Shown piece by piece: positions 63,060 to 64,000 of a DNA stretch of 64,000 bases (position 1 is the first letter of the stretch; every line of letters starts with the position of its first letter). Under the pieces are notes generated by a model. The model ran no database searches. It saw only the letters and a list, made by a program, of their open reading frames with translations, and was not told the DNA's origin. The position numbers and the translations under genes are program-made. The DNA lies in contig JAJOHG010000092.1 of the NCBI GenBank assembly GCA_021029095.1, forward strand, positions 1 through 64,000, given 5' to 3'. Source of the stretch: Phellopilus nigrolimitatus. Taxonomy: Eukaryota > Basidiomycota > Agaricomycetes > Hymenochaetales > Hymenochaetaceae.

Positions 63060-64000
63060 TCAGATGAGAAGGAAAGCATGAGAGTGGGGAACGCGATGCA
63101 GGGTGTCGCAGACTTGTATACGCATGCCGCCATATGATATATGTGGCAGAATATTTGAGAAAGCTAGCGCCAGTGGTCGACAGGGACAAACGCTACCTGA
63201 TTCCAGATTGTCAATGCGGCCGGCTGAATCGCCATTGAGCGTTAGGAGACACTATCGCCCTCCACCTCGCTCTTCTTTCAAATTTCTGCTTTCGACTTTC
63301 CCGGTATCGAGCTTCGACCTGGCCGTACAGTTGCAAATCTTGGCCGGTCGTGATAGGCGACAGATGATAAGAGCGCTTCTCGTCGACGAAGGGCATGAAG
63401 GCTGCTCTCAAAATGATGATGTGCTCGCATCATAATTGCAGTCACCCTCATACCACACCTCAAACTCGTCGCTGGCGCCATCTGAGCGAATACGCCTAAG
63501 AAGTCGACACCGCCACAGCAAAGGCTAATCAACTGAAGTTCGAGTGCCATTCACAGCTGTCCATAGATATGGGCTCTTATCGGAGAGAGCTTAATGATTG
63601 CGGAAATGGCGTTGATGGACCTCTGTCGCGGTCGCCGAACTTCGTGTAATGTTTGATTACTTCACTTGTGCTGAACTTGCGAAGGCGACATCAAAGGCAT
63701 TCATTGCGTTATTCCTCTTCAAGTTCCGATAAGCCATATGGTTCATCTGCATAATCGGTGAAGTATGAGAACTATAGCCAGGCAGATTCAAATAGAGTAA
63801 CATACCTTGCAAGTCCAATCGCGGTCAACCTGAACTGAATATTAAGAACTCGATTGATATCCGCACAGGCCAGGTGGCGAAAGAGCTCGACAATCAAGCA
63901 GGTCGAGGAGTAGACGAAAGGAATGAGATTACGTGACCATCTCTTGCTCTACAAAAACGCGAACACTGCGTGAAGAAAACAGTAGCGCCTTATGTCCAAT
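63060..64000 (-). pseudogene. Gene H, outer right copy, cut by window end
   Basis: The conserved last exon (AAFMPFVDEKRSYHL...) is shifted out of frame after RKQKFERRAR relative to other units, so the usual C-terminus is not reached in frame. Continues beyond 64000. Confidence 0.45.

Larger units (their letters stand above)
39945..64000. repeat. Right array: cassette copies in inverted orientation
   Basis: From about 39945 the cassette reads on the opposite strand: C, H/E, A; then D, G, truncated C, H/E, A; then D, G, C, H (cut). From 48.9 kb outward the order G, truncated C, H/E, A, D, short G, full C mirrors that of the left array from 34.3 kb outward. The innermost copy of C is clearly more diverged than the rest. 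Confidence 0.85.

Noticed and set aside
1..64000. CRISPR arrays, telomeric repeats, retroelement or transposase genes
   Set aside because: Repeats are long gene-bearing units or microsatellites; no direct repeat-spacer pattern, no TTAGGG arrays, no reverse transcriptase or DDE motif seen.

Overview
The window looks like nuclear DNA of a filamentous fungus, most likely a basidiomycete (inference). The seen basis is many short 50-65 nt GT-AG introns with CTNAY-type branch sites, pyrimidine-rich tracts before start codons, disordered proline/alanine-rich proteins and a eukaryotic initiator-type tRNA-Met. I see no bacterial operons, CRISPR array, rRNA or telomere repeat.

Most of the window is one cassette of about 10.3-10.9 kb present in repeated copies. 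In cassette orientation it holds: gene A (three exons, C2H2 zinc-finger protein, minus strand), gene E (divergent from A across a ~298 bp shared promoter), putative gene H, gene C (four exons, unknown function), a GC-rich non-coding block G, and gene D (a second, different C2H2 protein). The next copy of A converges on D around a conserved hairpin. Family letters are mine.

Left array (1.77-34.33 kb), tandem: a remnant (1.77-3.3 kb); unit 1 (A 3.5-5.1, E 5.4-6.3, H to 8.1, C 8.6-9.8, G 10.1-12.4, D 12.9-13.6); unit 2 (A 14.9-16.6, E 16.9-18.2, H to 20.0, C 20.5-21.7, G 21.9-23.2, D 23.7-24.4); unit 3 (A 25.8-27.2, E 27.5-28.8, H to 30.6, truncated C, long G 31.5-34.3). Right array (39.95-64.0 kb) is the same cassette in inverted orientation: C 40.2, H/E 41.9-44.8, A 45.1-47.1, D 48.0, G 48.9-51.6, truncated C 51.8, H/E 52.4-55.6, A 55.9-57.8, D 58.6, G 59.8-61.1, C 61.3-62.6, H cut by the window end.

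Between the arrays is a single-copy core (34.33-39.95 kb): a large disordered proline/alanine-rich protein gene, an initiator tRNA-Met and a three-exon coiled-coil protein gene. At the left edge (1-1469) is the 3' part of another apparently single-copy gene.

The copies differ in how intact they are. A is open in four of five full copies, with 2 or 3 internal repeats; C is open in four and deleted in two; E keeps a clean reading only in unit 1, where its 5' end is rebuilt; all four D copies are broken, two sharing one premature TAG. Two MITE-like elements with TA target duplications (13610-14122 and 24535-25132) sit between D and A in the left array. Long stretches with identical translations between non-neighbouring units point to recent duplication or gene conversion. 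The function of the cassette is unknown. Two zinc-finger genes, a shared CTCACGTG box before C and D, and the A/E divergent promoter suggest a co-regulated set or a selfish segmental duplication, but nothing in the sequence proves either.
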